A DNA stretch of 64,000 nucleotides from JAJCZZ01 sp964569085 (GTDB taxonomy: Bacteria > Gemmatimonadota > Gemmatimonadetes > Longimicrobiales > Gaopeijiaceae): positions 1-64,000 of the forward strand of contig CAZMTA010000013.1 in the NCBI GenBank assembly GCA_964569085.1, in the 5' to 3' direction. The translations under genes were made by a program, and so were the position numbers. The notes beneath the pieces were generated by a model. The model searched no databases. It was not told the DNA's origin and saw only the letters and a program-made list of their open reading frames with translations. Below, piece by piece: positions 24,732 through 32,361 of the stretch. Position 1 is the first letter of the stretch. Each line of letters begins with the position of its first letter.

Positions 24732-27548
24732 ATGACGCAGTTTCCGACCCGCACGACCTCCGGTCCCCGCACGCGGGCCGTGCTCCGGTCCTCCGGACGC
24801 GCCCTGGCGCTGGCCGCCCTGGCCGGCCTCGCGGCGGCGGCCCCCTCCGCGGCCCAGCAGATCGAGCCCGACGAGGGTGCGCCCGCCGTTTCCGCCGGCG
24901 CCGCCCGGCCGGCGCCGGCACGGGTCACCCGGGCGGTCCCCATCACCGCCGAGATCACGGTGGACGGGGATCTGGACGAGGCCGCCTGGGCCACGGCCGA
25001 GCCCATGACCGGGTTCGTGCAGCAGCAGCCGGTCGAAGGCGTGCCCGCGGAGCACGACACGGAGGTCCGGGTCCTCTTCGACGACGAGGCCGTGTACGTC
25101 GGACTGCGCATGTGGGACCCGGAGCCCGAGCAGATCGGTCGCCAGCTCTACCGCCGGGACGGGCACGGGTCCGCCGACCGCATCCAGGTGGCCTTCGATC
25201 CCAACATGGACCGGCGCACCGGCTACGTCTTCGGGGTCAGCGCCGCCAACGTCCAGAGCGACCAGTACCTCTACGACGACAACCGGCAGGACGGCGCCTG
25301 GGACGCCGTGTGGTCCTCGCAGGTCCGGGTGGACGAGCGGGGGTGGACCGCCGAGCTGCGGATCCCCCTCTCCCAGATCCGCTACCAGGCCTCCGCCGAG
25401 GCCCAGACGTGGGGCTTCAACGTGGAGCGGTACCGGGTGGCGTCCAACGAGCGCTCCCTCCTCCACCTGATCTCCCGGCTCCAGCAGGGCCAGGTCAGCC
25501 AGTTCGGCCGCCTCGAGGGCGTGCGCGTCCCCGAGCCGCCCATGCGGCTGGAGGCCCTCCCCTACGTGGTGGGCACCCTGCACCGCGGCCCCGCCCAGCC
25601 CGGCGACCCCTTCTTCGACGGCACGGCCAGCAACCAGCGGGTGGGCGTCGACCTGAGCTACGGCCTCGGCGCCGCCTTCACCCTGGACGCCACGCTGAAC
25701 CCGGACTTCGGTCAGGTCGAGGCCGACCCGGCGGTCATCAACCTGTCGGCCTTCGAGACCTTCTTCCAGGAGCAGCGTCCCTTCTTCGTCGAGGACGCCC
25801 GGGTCTTCGACTTCGGGCTCTCCGGCGGCCGGAACTCCCTCTTCTACAGCCGGCGCATCGGGCGCTCCCCCCACGGCGGGGCCCCGTCCGGGGCGGTCTA
25901 CTCCGACGTGCCGGACAACGCCACGATCCTGGGGGCCGCCAAGCTGGCGGGCCGCACCGAGTCCGGCCTCTCCATCGGCGCCCTGGCGGCGGTCACACAG
26001 GCCGAGGACGGCCGGGCGGTGTTCGACGACGGGAGCCGGAGCGAGTTCCTGGTCGAGCCCCGCTCCGAGTTCGCGGTGGTGAGCCTCCAGCAGGACTTCA
26101 ACCAGGGGGCGTCCAACGTGGGCGGCATCGTCACCGCCATGCGCCGGGACCTGCCCGACGACGCGTCCTTCGACTTCCTCTCCCACGACGCCTTCAACGC
26201 CGGCCTCCGCTTCGAGCACCAGTGGGCCGACCGGGAGTGGGCCTTCTGGGGCTTCGCCGCCGGGAGCACCGTCCAGGGGAGCCGCGAGGCCATGCTGGAG
26301 CTCCAGACCGCTCCGAACCACTACTTCCAGCGCCCCGACGCCAGCCGTCTGGAGATCGACTCCACGGCCACGTCCATGACCGGCGCCGAGTGGCGTCTCC
26401 AGCTCGAGCGCCGTCGCGGGGACTGGACCGGCGCCGTCTGGGCCGCCCAGGTCACCGAAGGGTTCGAGATCAACGACGTGGGCTTCAGCCAGAACTCCGA
26501 GCGCCTCGACGGGGGCTTCCGGGTCGGGTACCGGGAGATCCAACCCGGCGACCTCTTCCGCTCCTACAACGTCAGCTTCTTCACGTACCACAACTGGAGC
26601 CACGAGGCGCTGGACGACGCCGGGAGCTGGGACTCGTGGCGCCGGGCGCGCATGCGGGGCAGCTTCAACCTCAACGGCCACGCCGAGTTCCTGAACAACT
26701 GGAACGTCAACGCCAACATCTCGTGGAACCCCGAGGCGTTCAGCCGGAGCGCCACCCGGGGCGGGCCGATCATGGCCGAGCCGGCCTCGGTCAACGCGGG
26801 CTTCCGGCTCAACACGGACCGCCGGAAGGCCGTCAGCCTGGGCCTCAACGCCAACTACCAGGACGACCGGGTCGGGACCGGCGGCCAGACCTCGCTGGGC
26901 GGGTCCCTCGACCTCCAGCCCAACGACAGGCTCGAGATCCGCCTGGAGCCGCGGGTCTCGTGGCAGCAGGACGGCGCCCAGTACGTCACCACCCTGGACC
27001 AGCCGGGCTTCGAGTGGGCGCCCACCTACGGGCCGCGCTACTTCTTCTCGGACCTGGAGCGCCGGAGCTTCTCCATGGAGACCCGGGTCAACTGGATCTT
27101 CAGCCCCGACCTCTCCCTCCAGCTCTTCGCCCAGCCGCTCCTGTCCTCCGGAGACTACGTGAGCTACAAGCAGCTGGCGCAGCCGGGCACGTACGACTTC
27201 CTCGGCTACACGCCGGGCGAGGCCTCGGTGGCAGGCGACGGCACGCTGGTCTGCTCCGGCGGGACGATCTGCGAGCGGGACGGCGTGCAGCACGTCGACT
27301 TCGACGGGGACGGGGTGGCCGACGCGAGCTTCGGCGACCGGGACTTCAACTTCCGCTCCCTGGTGGGCAACGCGGTGCTCCGCTGGGAGTACCGGCCCGG
27401 CTCCACGATCTTCCTCGTCTGGCAGCGGCAGCAGCGGGGGCGGATCTCCCAGGGCGACTTCGACCTGGGCCGGGACCTGGACGGCCTCTTCGCGGCCCCC
27501 GCCGACGACCGGTTCATCGTCAAGGTGAACTACTGGCTGGGGCTGTAG
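24732..27548 (+). CDS. DUF5916 outer membrane protein with CBM9/DOMON-like N-terminal domain
   Basis: A 938-residue exported protein. The signal peptide (LALAALAGLAAAAPSAAQQ) is followed by a carbohydrate-binding-family-9-like domain at about residues 65-235 (ITVDGDLDEAAWATAEPMTGF, ELRIPLSQIRYQ). The large remainder is DUF5916 with the typical INLSAFETFFQEQRPFFVEDARVF and FYSRRIGRSP sequences and barrel-like alternating strands to the C-terminal VKVNYWLGL. Such proteins are thought to be outer membrane barrels; the ligand is unknown. ATG 24732 was chosen because the signal peptide fits. Its stop lies 29 bases inside the convergent lipoprotein gene. Confidence 0.85.
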   Translation: MTQFPTRTTSGPRTRAVLRSSGRALALAALAGLAAAAPSAAQQIEPDEGAPAVSAGAARPAPARVTRAVPITAEITVDGDLDEAAWATAEPMTGFVQQQPVEGVPAEHDTEVRVLFDDEAVYVGLRMWDPEPEQIGRQLYRRDGHGSADRIQVAFDPNMDRRTGYVFGVSAANVQSDQYLYDDNRQDGAWDAVWSSQVRVDERGWTAELRIPLSQIRYQASAEAQTWGFNVERYRVASNERSLLHLISRLQQGQVSQFGRLEGVRVPEPPMRLEALPYVVGTLHRGPAQPGDPFFDGTASNQRVGVDLSYGLGAAFTLDATLNPDFGQVEADPAVINLSAFETFFQEQRPFFVEDARVFDFGLSGGRNSLFYSRRIGRSPHGGAPSGAVYSDVPDNATILGAAKLAGRTESGLSIGALAAVTQAEDGRAVFDDGSRSEFLVEPRSEFAVVSLQQDFNQGASNVGGIVTAMRRDLPDDASFDFLSHDAFNAGLRFEHQWADREWAFWGFAAGSTVQGSREAMLELQTAPNHYFQRPDASRLEIDSTATSMTGAEWRLQLERRRGDWTGAVWAAQVTEGFEINDVGFSQNSERLDGGFRVGYREIQPGDLFRSYNVSFFTYHNWSHEALDDAGSWDSWRRARMRGSFNLNGHAEFLNNWNVNANISWNPEAFSRSATRGGPIMAEPASVNAGFRLNTDRRKAVSLGLNANYQDDRVGTGGQTSLGGSLDLQPNDRLEIRLEPRVSWQQDGAQYVTTLDQPGFEWAPTYGPRYFFSDLERRSFSMETRVNWIFSPDLSLQLFAQPLLSSGDYVSYKQLAQPGTYDFLGYTPGEASVAGDGTLVCSGGTICERDGVQHVDFDGDGVADASFGDRDFNFRSLVGNAVLRWEYRPGSTIFLVWQRQQRGRISQGDFDLGRDLDGLFAAPADDRFIVKVNYWLGL

Positions 27549-28206
27549 CCTCCCAGCCCCAGACCTCGACCTCCCGGCCGGGGCCGGAGCAGCCCCCGTC
27601 GGGGTGCAGCCGGCCCCGCGCCAGCGGACGGAGCTCCTCCGTGACGAGCTCCACGCCCCCGGCCGCGCCCCGACGCGCCTCCACGGCCGTCGAGGCGAGC
27701 CACCCCAGGGTGTCGCCCGGCGTGGCCGGATCGGCCACCGGCGCGCACCCCACCTCGAAGCGCACCGGGACGGTCCGTCCGACCACCACCCTGCGGTCCC
27801 CCGCGCGGGGCACCCGGGCCGGGTCCAGCTCGGTGAACGGGCTCTCGGGGAGGGAGTCACGGGCGCTCCCCGCGCCCAGGAGGGGCAGCGCCCGGTCCCG
27901 GAAGGCCGCCCGGGCCCACACCCGCCCCTCCTCCCGGGAGAGGACCGCCACCAGCCGGGGCCCGTGGTCCTCCACGACCCGGACCGAGCCGGGACCCAGG
28001 GGCAGGACCCGGGGCCGGACCACGACCATCGCGGCGGCCCGCCCGGCCGCCGACTCTCCGGCCGCCCGCTCCCCGTCCCCCGGGCCGGACCGCGCCCCCC
28101 GGTCGGGGTCCTCGCCGCACCCGGCGGCCGCGAGGGCGACCGCCAGGACGAGGACGAGGACGGGGCGGCCGGGTCGGGGCCGGCCGGCCGGGAGGGACAA
28201 GGTCAT
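27520..28206 (-). CDS. Hypothetical lipoprotein
   Basis: A 228-residue protein with a lipoprotein signal (LVLVLAVALAAAGCGEDP, lipobox AAGC). The mature part begins with a disordered Gly/Ala/Arg region (to about residue 60), then a beta-rich domain with two further cysteines (GCAPVAD and GGCSGPG) that could form a disulfide. No family recognised. It is convergent with and overlaps the DUF5916 gene by 29 bases, and divergent from the tiny membrane protein at 28348. Confidence 0.6.
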   Translation of the reverse strand: MTLSLPAGRPRPGRPVLVLVLAVALAAAGCGEDPDRGARSGPGDGERAAGESAAGRAAAMVVVRPRVLPLGPGSVRVVEDHGPRLVAVLSREEGRVWARAAFRDRALPLLGAGSARDSLPESPFTELDPARVPRAGDRRVVVGRTVPVRFEVGCAPVADPATPGDTLGWLASTAVEARRGAAGGVELVTEELRPLARGRLHPDGGCSGPGREVEVWGWEATAPASSSP

Positions 28207-28261
28207 GCGGGGAGCTACGGGGCCGACGTCCCGGAGGCAAGATCCGGCTCCCCGCGGACGT

Positions 28262-28267
28262 TATCTT
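28262..28267 (+). promoter_or_regulatory. Candidate -10 element upstream of the 33-residue membrane peptide
   Basis: TATCTT in an otherwise GC-rich gap; a start of transcription near 28274 would leave a leader of about 75 bases before the GTG at 28348. No good -35 box is seen. Confidence 0.3.
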
Positions 28268-28347
28268 CCCGGGACGGAGCGGGCCGTCCAGCCCCTCCCC
28301 ACACCGGCATCGCTCCGGGCCCCGCCCGGAAAGGAGCGCGTCAAGCC

Positions 28348-28449
28348 GTGAGCGTCCTCGAGATCGTCACCCTCATCCTCATCGGAATCGGCTTCCTGGC
28401 CCTCATCTTCTACGCGGCCGACCACGCCCGGCAGTGGGACGACGACTGA
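28348..28449 (+). CDS. Very small membrane protein (33 residues)
   Basis: GTG at 28348 is preceded by AAGGAG (28331-28336). The product is one hydrophobic helix (IVTLILIGIGFLALIFYAAD) followed by a short charged end, ARQWDDD. The good ribosome site, membrane-helix design and tight placement 43 bases before the next gene support a real gene. The form resembles small subunits of membrane complexes such as KdpF or oxidase accessory peptides, but I see no specific match. It is read in the same direction as the aminotransferase that follows. Confidence 0.55.
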   Translation: MSVLEIVTLILIGIGFLALIFYAADHARQWDDD

Positions 28450-28492
28450 CGCCGTCCCCGCCGCCCCACCCCTTCCTCCCCGGACCTCGCCC

Positions 28493-29656
28493 GTGAGCCA
28501 GCCCCTCGCCTGCCAGCGCGACCTCTTCTCCATCCCCGGGCACGTCCACTACCTGAACTGCGCCTACATGGGCCCGCTCCCCCGGGCCGCCGAGGAGGCC
28601 GGCGTCCGCGGCCTCCGCCGCAAGGCGCTTCCCACCGACATCCACCCCGGGGACTTCTTCGAGACCAGCGACGAGCTGCGGGCGCTCTTCGCGGGCCTGG
28701 TGGGCGTGCGCGATCCGCGCCGGATCGCCATCCATCCCGGCGTCTCGTACGGGATCGCCACGGCGGCCCGGAACCTCCCCGTGGAGCGGGGCCAGAACGT
28801 CGTCCTGACCCACGAGCAGTTCCCGGGCAACGTGTACGCGTGGATGCGGAAGGCCCGGGAGGCCGGGGCCGAGCTCCGCATGGTGGCCCCCCCGGAGGAG
28901 GGCCCCCGGGGCGAGGGGTGGAACCGCCGCCTCCTGGAGGCCGTGGACGGCGACACGGCGGTGGTGAGCCTCCCCCACGTCCACTGGACCGACGGCACCC
29001 GCTTCGACCTGGAGGCGCTGGGGGCCCGGAGCAGGGAGGTGGGCGCGGCGCTCGTGGTGGACGCCACCCAGTCCGTGGGCGCGCTCCCCTTCGACGTGGA
29101 CGCCGTCCGCCCCGACGTGCTGGTGTGCGCGGCCTACAAGTGGCTCCTGGGCCCCTACTCCCTGGCGCTGACCTACCTCTCCGAGCGCTTCGACGACGGG
29201 GTGCCGCTGGAGGAGACGTGGATCGGGCGGGACCGGAGCGAGGACTTCCAGAACCTGGTGGACTACGAGGACGCGTATCAGCCCGGGGCGGTGCGGTACG
29301 ACGTGGCCGAGCGCTCCAACTTCGCGCTCCTTCCGGTCGCGGTGGCGGCGCTCCGTCTCGTGACGGAGTGGGGTCCCGACCGCATCCAGGACTACTGCGG
29401 GGACCTCACCCGGGACCTCCTCGACGAGGCCCGGGGGCTGGGGTTCGGCGTGGAGGACGAGCGGTGGCGGGGCCGGCACCTCTTCGGCCTGAGGATGCCG
29501 GCGGGGCTGGACCTGGCGGCGCTCCGGGACGCGCTGGGGCGCCGGGACGTGGTGGTGTCGCTCCGGGGGACCGCGCTCCGTCTCTCCCCCAACGTCTACA
29601 ACGACGAGAACGACGTGGCGGCCCTGGCCGAGGTGCTCCGGGAGGCGGTGGGGTAG
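28493..29656 (+). CDS. Aminotransferase class V-fold PLP-dependent enzyme
   Basis: A 387-residue fold-type I PLP enzyme. The pyridine-binding Asp190 is in VVDATQSVGALPFDV and the Schiff-base Lys216 in CAAYKWLLGPYSLA; both fit the class V family (isopenicillin-N epimerase, cysteine desulfurase and kynureninase relatives). The start GTG 28493 gives MSQPLACQRDLFSIPGHVHYLNCAYMG, a typical beginning for this group. There is no desulfurase active-site cysteine loop that I can identify, so an aminotransferase or epimerase activity is more likely. Cytosolic. Convergent with the DUF192 gene, 13 bases apart. Confidence 0.83.
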   Translation: MSQPLACQRDLFSIPGHVHYLNCAYMGPLPRAAEEAGVRGLRRKALPTDIHPGDFFETSDELRALFAGLVGVRDPRRIAIHPGVSYGIATAARNLPVERGQNVVLTHEQFPGNVYAWMRKAREAGAELRMVAPPEEGPRGEGWNRRLLEAVDGDTAVVSLPHVHWTDGTRFDLEALGARSREVGAALVVDATQSVGALPFDVDAVRPDVLVCAAYKWLLGPYSLALTYLSERFDDGVPLEETWIGRDRSEDFQNLVDYEDAYQPGAVRYDVAERSNFALLPVAVAALRLVTEWGPDRIQDYCGDLTRDLLDEARGLGFGVEDERWRGRHLFGLRMPAGLDLAALRDALGRRDVVVSLRGTALRLSPNVYNDENDVAALAEVLREAVG

Positions 29657-29669
29657 CAGGCCGGTCCGG

Positions 29670-30215
29670 CTACCCGCCCACCATGGCGCCGAACCGCACG
29701 TCGGGCACGGCGCCCACCGTCACCCCGTGGGCGGCGAACCAGCCGGCCGGGACCTCCAGCGCGAACATGGCCGGCGCGGCGCTCTCGTGGGGAGCCGTGG
29801 TGTTGGGCTCCATCCGCTGCACGTCCACCACCCGGAAGGCCGCGTCCATGTAGGCGATGTCCAGCGCGACGTAGGTGTTGTTCATCCAGAAGGACCGGAC
29901 GCCCTCGTCGGGGAAGACGAAGAGCATGCCGGTGCCGTCGGGGAGCTCCTCCCGGTACATCAGCCCCTGGGCCCGCTCGTCGGGGGTGCGGGCGACCTCG
30001 GCCACCACCGTGTCGGAGCCGAAGATCACCCAGGCCCGGTCCGGGGCCGGTCGCCGCGGCGCCGTCCCGGGGGTGGTGTCCGGGGCCGCGGAGGCCGCGG
30101 CCGGCACGGAGCGGGTGCGCTCCGCCGCCTCGGTCTCCCCCTGCTGGGCCGACCCGCAGGCGCCCGCCAGGATCAGGCTCCCGAAGAGGGCGGCCACCGT
30201 CGTGATTCTCCGCAT
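29670..30215 (-). CDS. DUF192 family lipoprotein
   Basis: A 181-residue lipoprotein. I chose ATG 30215 because a strong GGAGG stands 8 bases before it; an in-frame ATG 18 bases upstream is less likely. The signal ends at LILAGACGS. The DUF192 domain occupies the C-terminal 115 residues, with EVARTPDERAQGLMYREELPDGTGMLFVF and the characteristic FWMNNTYVALDIAYMDA. The family is of unknown function and is often exported. A threonine/proline-rich linker separates lipid anchor and domain. Confidence 0.85.
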   Translation of the reverse strand: MRRITTVAALFGSLILAGACGSAQQGETEAAERTRSVPAAASAAPDTTPGTAPRRPAPDRAWVIFGSDTVVAEVARTPDERAQGLMYREELPDGTGMLFVFPDEGVRSFWMNNTYVALDIAYMDAAFRVVDVQRMEPNTTAPHESAAPAMFALEVPAGWFAAHGVTVGAVPDVRFGAMVGG

Positions 30216-30397
30216 CCCGTGTCCTCCGTCCATGTCTCGTACCGTGCCGGGGTGCCGATGCCCCGGTCAGACTGATAACTTACGCGGCTGCACGCCGTAT
30301 CCCAGGGGTCGGGCGTTCCTCGTGAACCCCGAACGGGGGGTTTCGGCGCCTCCGCCACGAGGGCGGGGGGCGAGCGTACCCGACGGAGGCCACACGG

Positions 30398-30664
30398 ATG
30401 GTGGACCCCGAGCTCCTCGACATCCTGGTCTGCCCCGAGTCGAAGCAGCCGGTCCGCGAGGCGGACGAGGCGCTCCTGGCCCGGGTGAACCGGGCGGTGT
30501 CCGCCGGCGAGCTCCGGAACCGGGGCGGCGACGCCGTGGTCGAGCCGCTGACCGCGGGCCTGGTCCGGGAGGACGACGCGCTCCTCTACCCCGTCCGGGA
30601 CGAGATCCCGGTCATGCTGGTGGACGAGGCCATCCCGCTGGAGGGCCTCGGCGAGGGCGGCTGA
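30398..30664 (+). CDS. Trm112/YcaR-like small protein
   Basis: An 88-residue protein resembling UPF0434/Trm112: PELLDILVCPESKQPV at the start and LLYPVRDEIPVMLVDEAIPL at the end. In Trm112 the metal-binding form is CPxC; here only one cysteine remains (CPES), so zinc binding is doubtful, as in E. coli YcaR-type members. A central insertion (residues about 32-58) is longer than in YcaR. Probably a cytosolic partner protein; the partner is not evident. It precedes the oxidase locus by about 135 bases. Confidence 0.75.
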   Translation: MVDPELLDILVCPESKQPVREADEALLARVNRAVSAGELRNRGGDAVVEPLTAGLVREDDALLYPVRDEIPVMLVDEAIPLEGLGEGG

Positions 30665-30697
30665 GGCGCGCCGCCGTCCAGGTCCCGGGCACGGGGC

Positions 30698-30719
30698 TTG
30701 TGAAAAAGGGTACTTGACG
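30698..30719 (+). promoter_or_regulatory. Candidate operator/promoter before the cytochrome oxidase locus
   Basis: An AT-richer island in a GC-rich gap contains TTGTGAA (30698-30704), which equals one half-site of the redox regulator Rex, and a -35-like TTGACG (30714-30719). The second Rex half-site is poor and the -10 region is weak, so this is tentative. Confidence 0.3.
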
Positions 30720-30799
30720 TTCCTTTCCCGGCCCGCTGCAGAAGCCGGCCGGGGGACGGACCCTCCGAAACCGAACATCCAGTCTCCCAGGTGAGGGAC

Positions 30800-31450
30800 A
30801 TGGCACGAATCAGGAACTCGATCACGCTGGTCGCCGTGCTGGCGATGGCGGCGTGCGGCGCCGAGCCCGAGGCGGGCATGGCCCGGGGCGAGCAGGTCTA
30901 CGGGACGTGCGTCCCGTGTCACGGCGCCCAGGGTGAGGGCAACCACGACCTCGGCGCTCCGCGCATCGCGGGGCTTCCGCAGTGGTACGTGGAGCCCGCC
31001 CTCGAGAAGTACGAGCACGGCGTTCGGGGCGGGAACCCCATGGACACCGTCGGCATCAAGATGCGCTCCATGGCCAACGCCCTGGACCTCGCCGCCGACC
31101 GGCCGTCCGTCTCCGAGTACGTGGCCTCCATGCCGGTGCCCAGCTTCGAGGGGATGCAGCACGTCTGGGAGGGCGGGGACGCCCAGGCCGGCCAGCAGGT
31201 GTTCCAGACGTGCCTCGCCTGCCACGGCCCCCAGGCCGCCGGCAACGAGGCGGTCATGGCGCCGCCGCTGCTGGCCCAGCACCCGAGCTACCTCGTCTAC
31301 CAGCTCGAGAAGTTCAAGCGCGGGTGGCGGGGAACGGACCCCGACGACACGTGGGGCGCCACCATGCGCGCCAACGCCCTCCTCCTGAGCGACGAGGACA
31401 TGCGCAACGTGGTGGCCTACATCCAGACCCTCTCCGAGGCCGGGACATGA
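30800..31450 (+). CDS. Diheme c-type cytochrome lipoprotein
   Basis: A 216-residue protein with a lipoprotein signal (LVAVLAMAACGAEP) and two cytochrome c domains. The first heme site is Cys37-x-x-Cys40-His41 (CVPCH), the second Cys138-x-x-Cys141-His142 (CLACH); methionines after each could serve as axial ligands. It resembles cytochrome c4-type diheme proteins. Being the first gene of the oxidase locus and overlapping the next gene, it is the likely periplasmic electron donor to the oxidase. ATG 30800 is preceded by GAGGG. Confidence 0.88.
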   Translation: MARIRNSITLVAVLAMAACGAEPEAGMARGEQVYGTCVPCHGAQGEGNHDLGAPRIAGLPQWYVEPALEKYEHGVRGGNPMDTVGIKMRSMANALDLAADRPSVSEYVASMPVPSFEGMQHVWEGGDAQAGQQVFQTCLACHGPQAAGNEAVMAPPLLAQHPSYLVYQLEKFKRGWRGTDPDDTWGATMRANALLLSDEDMRNVVAYIQTLSEAGT

Positions 31451-31650
31451 CCGAGACCAGGCCCGACGCGACCGAGCCCGAGGTCCGCCCGGACCACCCG
31501 GCCCAGGATCGCTCCGACGAGTTCGACATGTTCGCCGCGCCCCCGGACGACCGGAACCCGGCGATCATCGACGCCCGGAAGACGTACGTGATCACGATCA
31601 TGGGCGCGGTCCTCTTCTGCGGCGCCATCGTCGTCTTCCTTCTTCTCTGA
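31447..31650 (+). CDS. Small membrane protein of the oxidase locus
   Basis: A 67-residue protein: an acidic, proline-rich N-terminal part and one C-terminal hydrophobic helix (TYVITIMGAVLFCGAIVVFLLL). ATG overlaps the cytochrome stop (ATGA) and the next gene, coxB, begins 12 bases later. The topology suggests a tail-anchored accessory or assembly subunit of the oxidase. No named family recognised. Confidence 0.65.
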   Translation: MTETRPDATEPEVRPDHPAQDRSDEFDMFAAPPDDRNPAIIDARKTYVITIMGAVLFCGAIVVFLLL

Positions 31651-31662
31651 CGCGACGGAATC

Positions 31663-32346
31663 ATGTTCGAGCGTTTGGCAATCCAGGCCTCCTCCTTCGC
31701 CGGGGACATCGACGGCCTGATCCTCCTGATCCTCGTCCTGGTGGGCTTCTGGTTCATCCTGGCCGAGGGGATCTTCTTCTGGCTCATCTGGCGCTTCCGT
31801 GAGAAGGAAGGCCAGAAGGGTCAGTACATCACCGGGAAGGAGAAGCACCTCAAGCGCTGGGTGACCATCCCCCACGCCCTGGTGCTCGTGTGCGACGTCT
31901 TCATCATCGTCGGCGCGGTCCGCGTCTGGTACGACGTGAAGCAGCACCTTCCGGAGCCCGACACCGTGGTGCGCGTGACCGGCCAGCAGTGGGCCTGGGT
32001 GTTCCAGCATCCGGGGCCGGACAACGAGCTGGACACGGACGACGACATCCTGACGCTGGACGACATGTACGTGGAGGTCGACCGGACCTACCACTTCCAG
32101 CTCGAGTCGCGGGACGTGCTCCACAACTTCTCGGTGCCGGCGTTCCGCCTGAAGCAGGACGCCGTCCCGGGCCGGACCATCACCGGGTGGTTCCACCCGA
32201 CCATGACCGGGACGTTCGACATCCAGTGCGCCGAGATCTGCGGGATCGGTCACGGCGTCATGGCCGGGCGCATCCACATCCAGGACGAGGCGACCCACGC
32301 GTCCTGGGTGTCCGAGAACGCCGCGACCACCACAGCCGCCCAGTAG
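31663..32346 (+). CDS. coxB: Cytochrome c oxidase subunit II
   Basis: A 227-residue subunit II with two N-terminal transmembrane helices (about residues 20-45 and 65-85) and the periplasmic cupredoxin domain. The CuA ligands are all present: His154 (VLHNFSVPAF) and Cys189, Cys193, His197 and Met200 in CAEICGIGHGVM, with Glu191 supplying its backbone carbonyl. TGQQWAWVFQHPG is the aromatic electron-entry region. There is no fused cytochrome c domain; the hemes are on neighbouring subunits instead. Electrons from cytochrome c enter here and pass to heme a in subunit I. Confidence 0.95.
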   Translation: MFERLAIQASSFAGDIDGLILLILVLVGFWFILAEGIFFWLIWRFREKEGQKGQYITGKEKHLKRWVTIPHALVLVCDVFIIVGAVRVWYDVKQHLPEPDTVVRVTGQQWAWVFQHPGPDNELDTDDDILTLDDMYVEVDRTYHFQLESRDVLHNFSVPAFRLKQDAVPGRTITGWFHPTMTGTFDIQCAEICGIGHGVMAGRIHIQDEATHASWVSENAATTTAAQ

Positions 32347-32361
32347 CGAGGACACGAGCGA

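Noticed and set aside
24459..27860. A 1133-codon minus-strand frame
   Set aside because: Antisense to DUF5916; repetitive Val-Gly-Asp-rich translation and no start signal.
31447..31650. Possibility that the 67-residue protein is a CcoQ/FixQ subunit of a cbb3 oxidase
   Set aside because: The locus is an A1-type oxidase with a CuA subunit II, so a cbb3 component is not expected; the single helix is C-terminal, unlike CcoQ.
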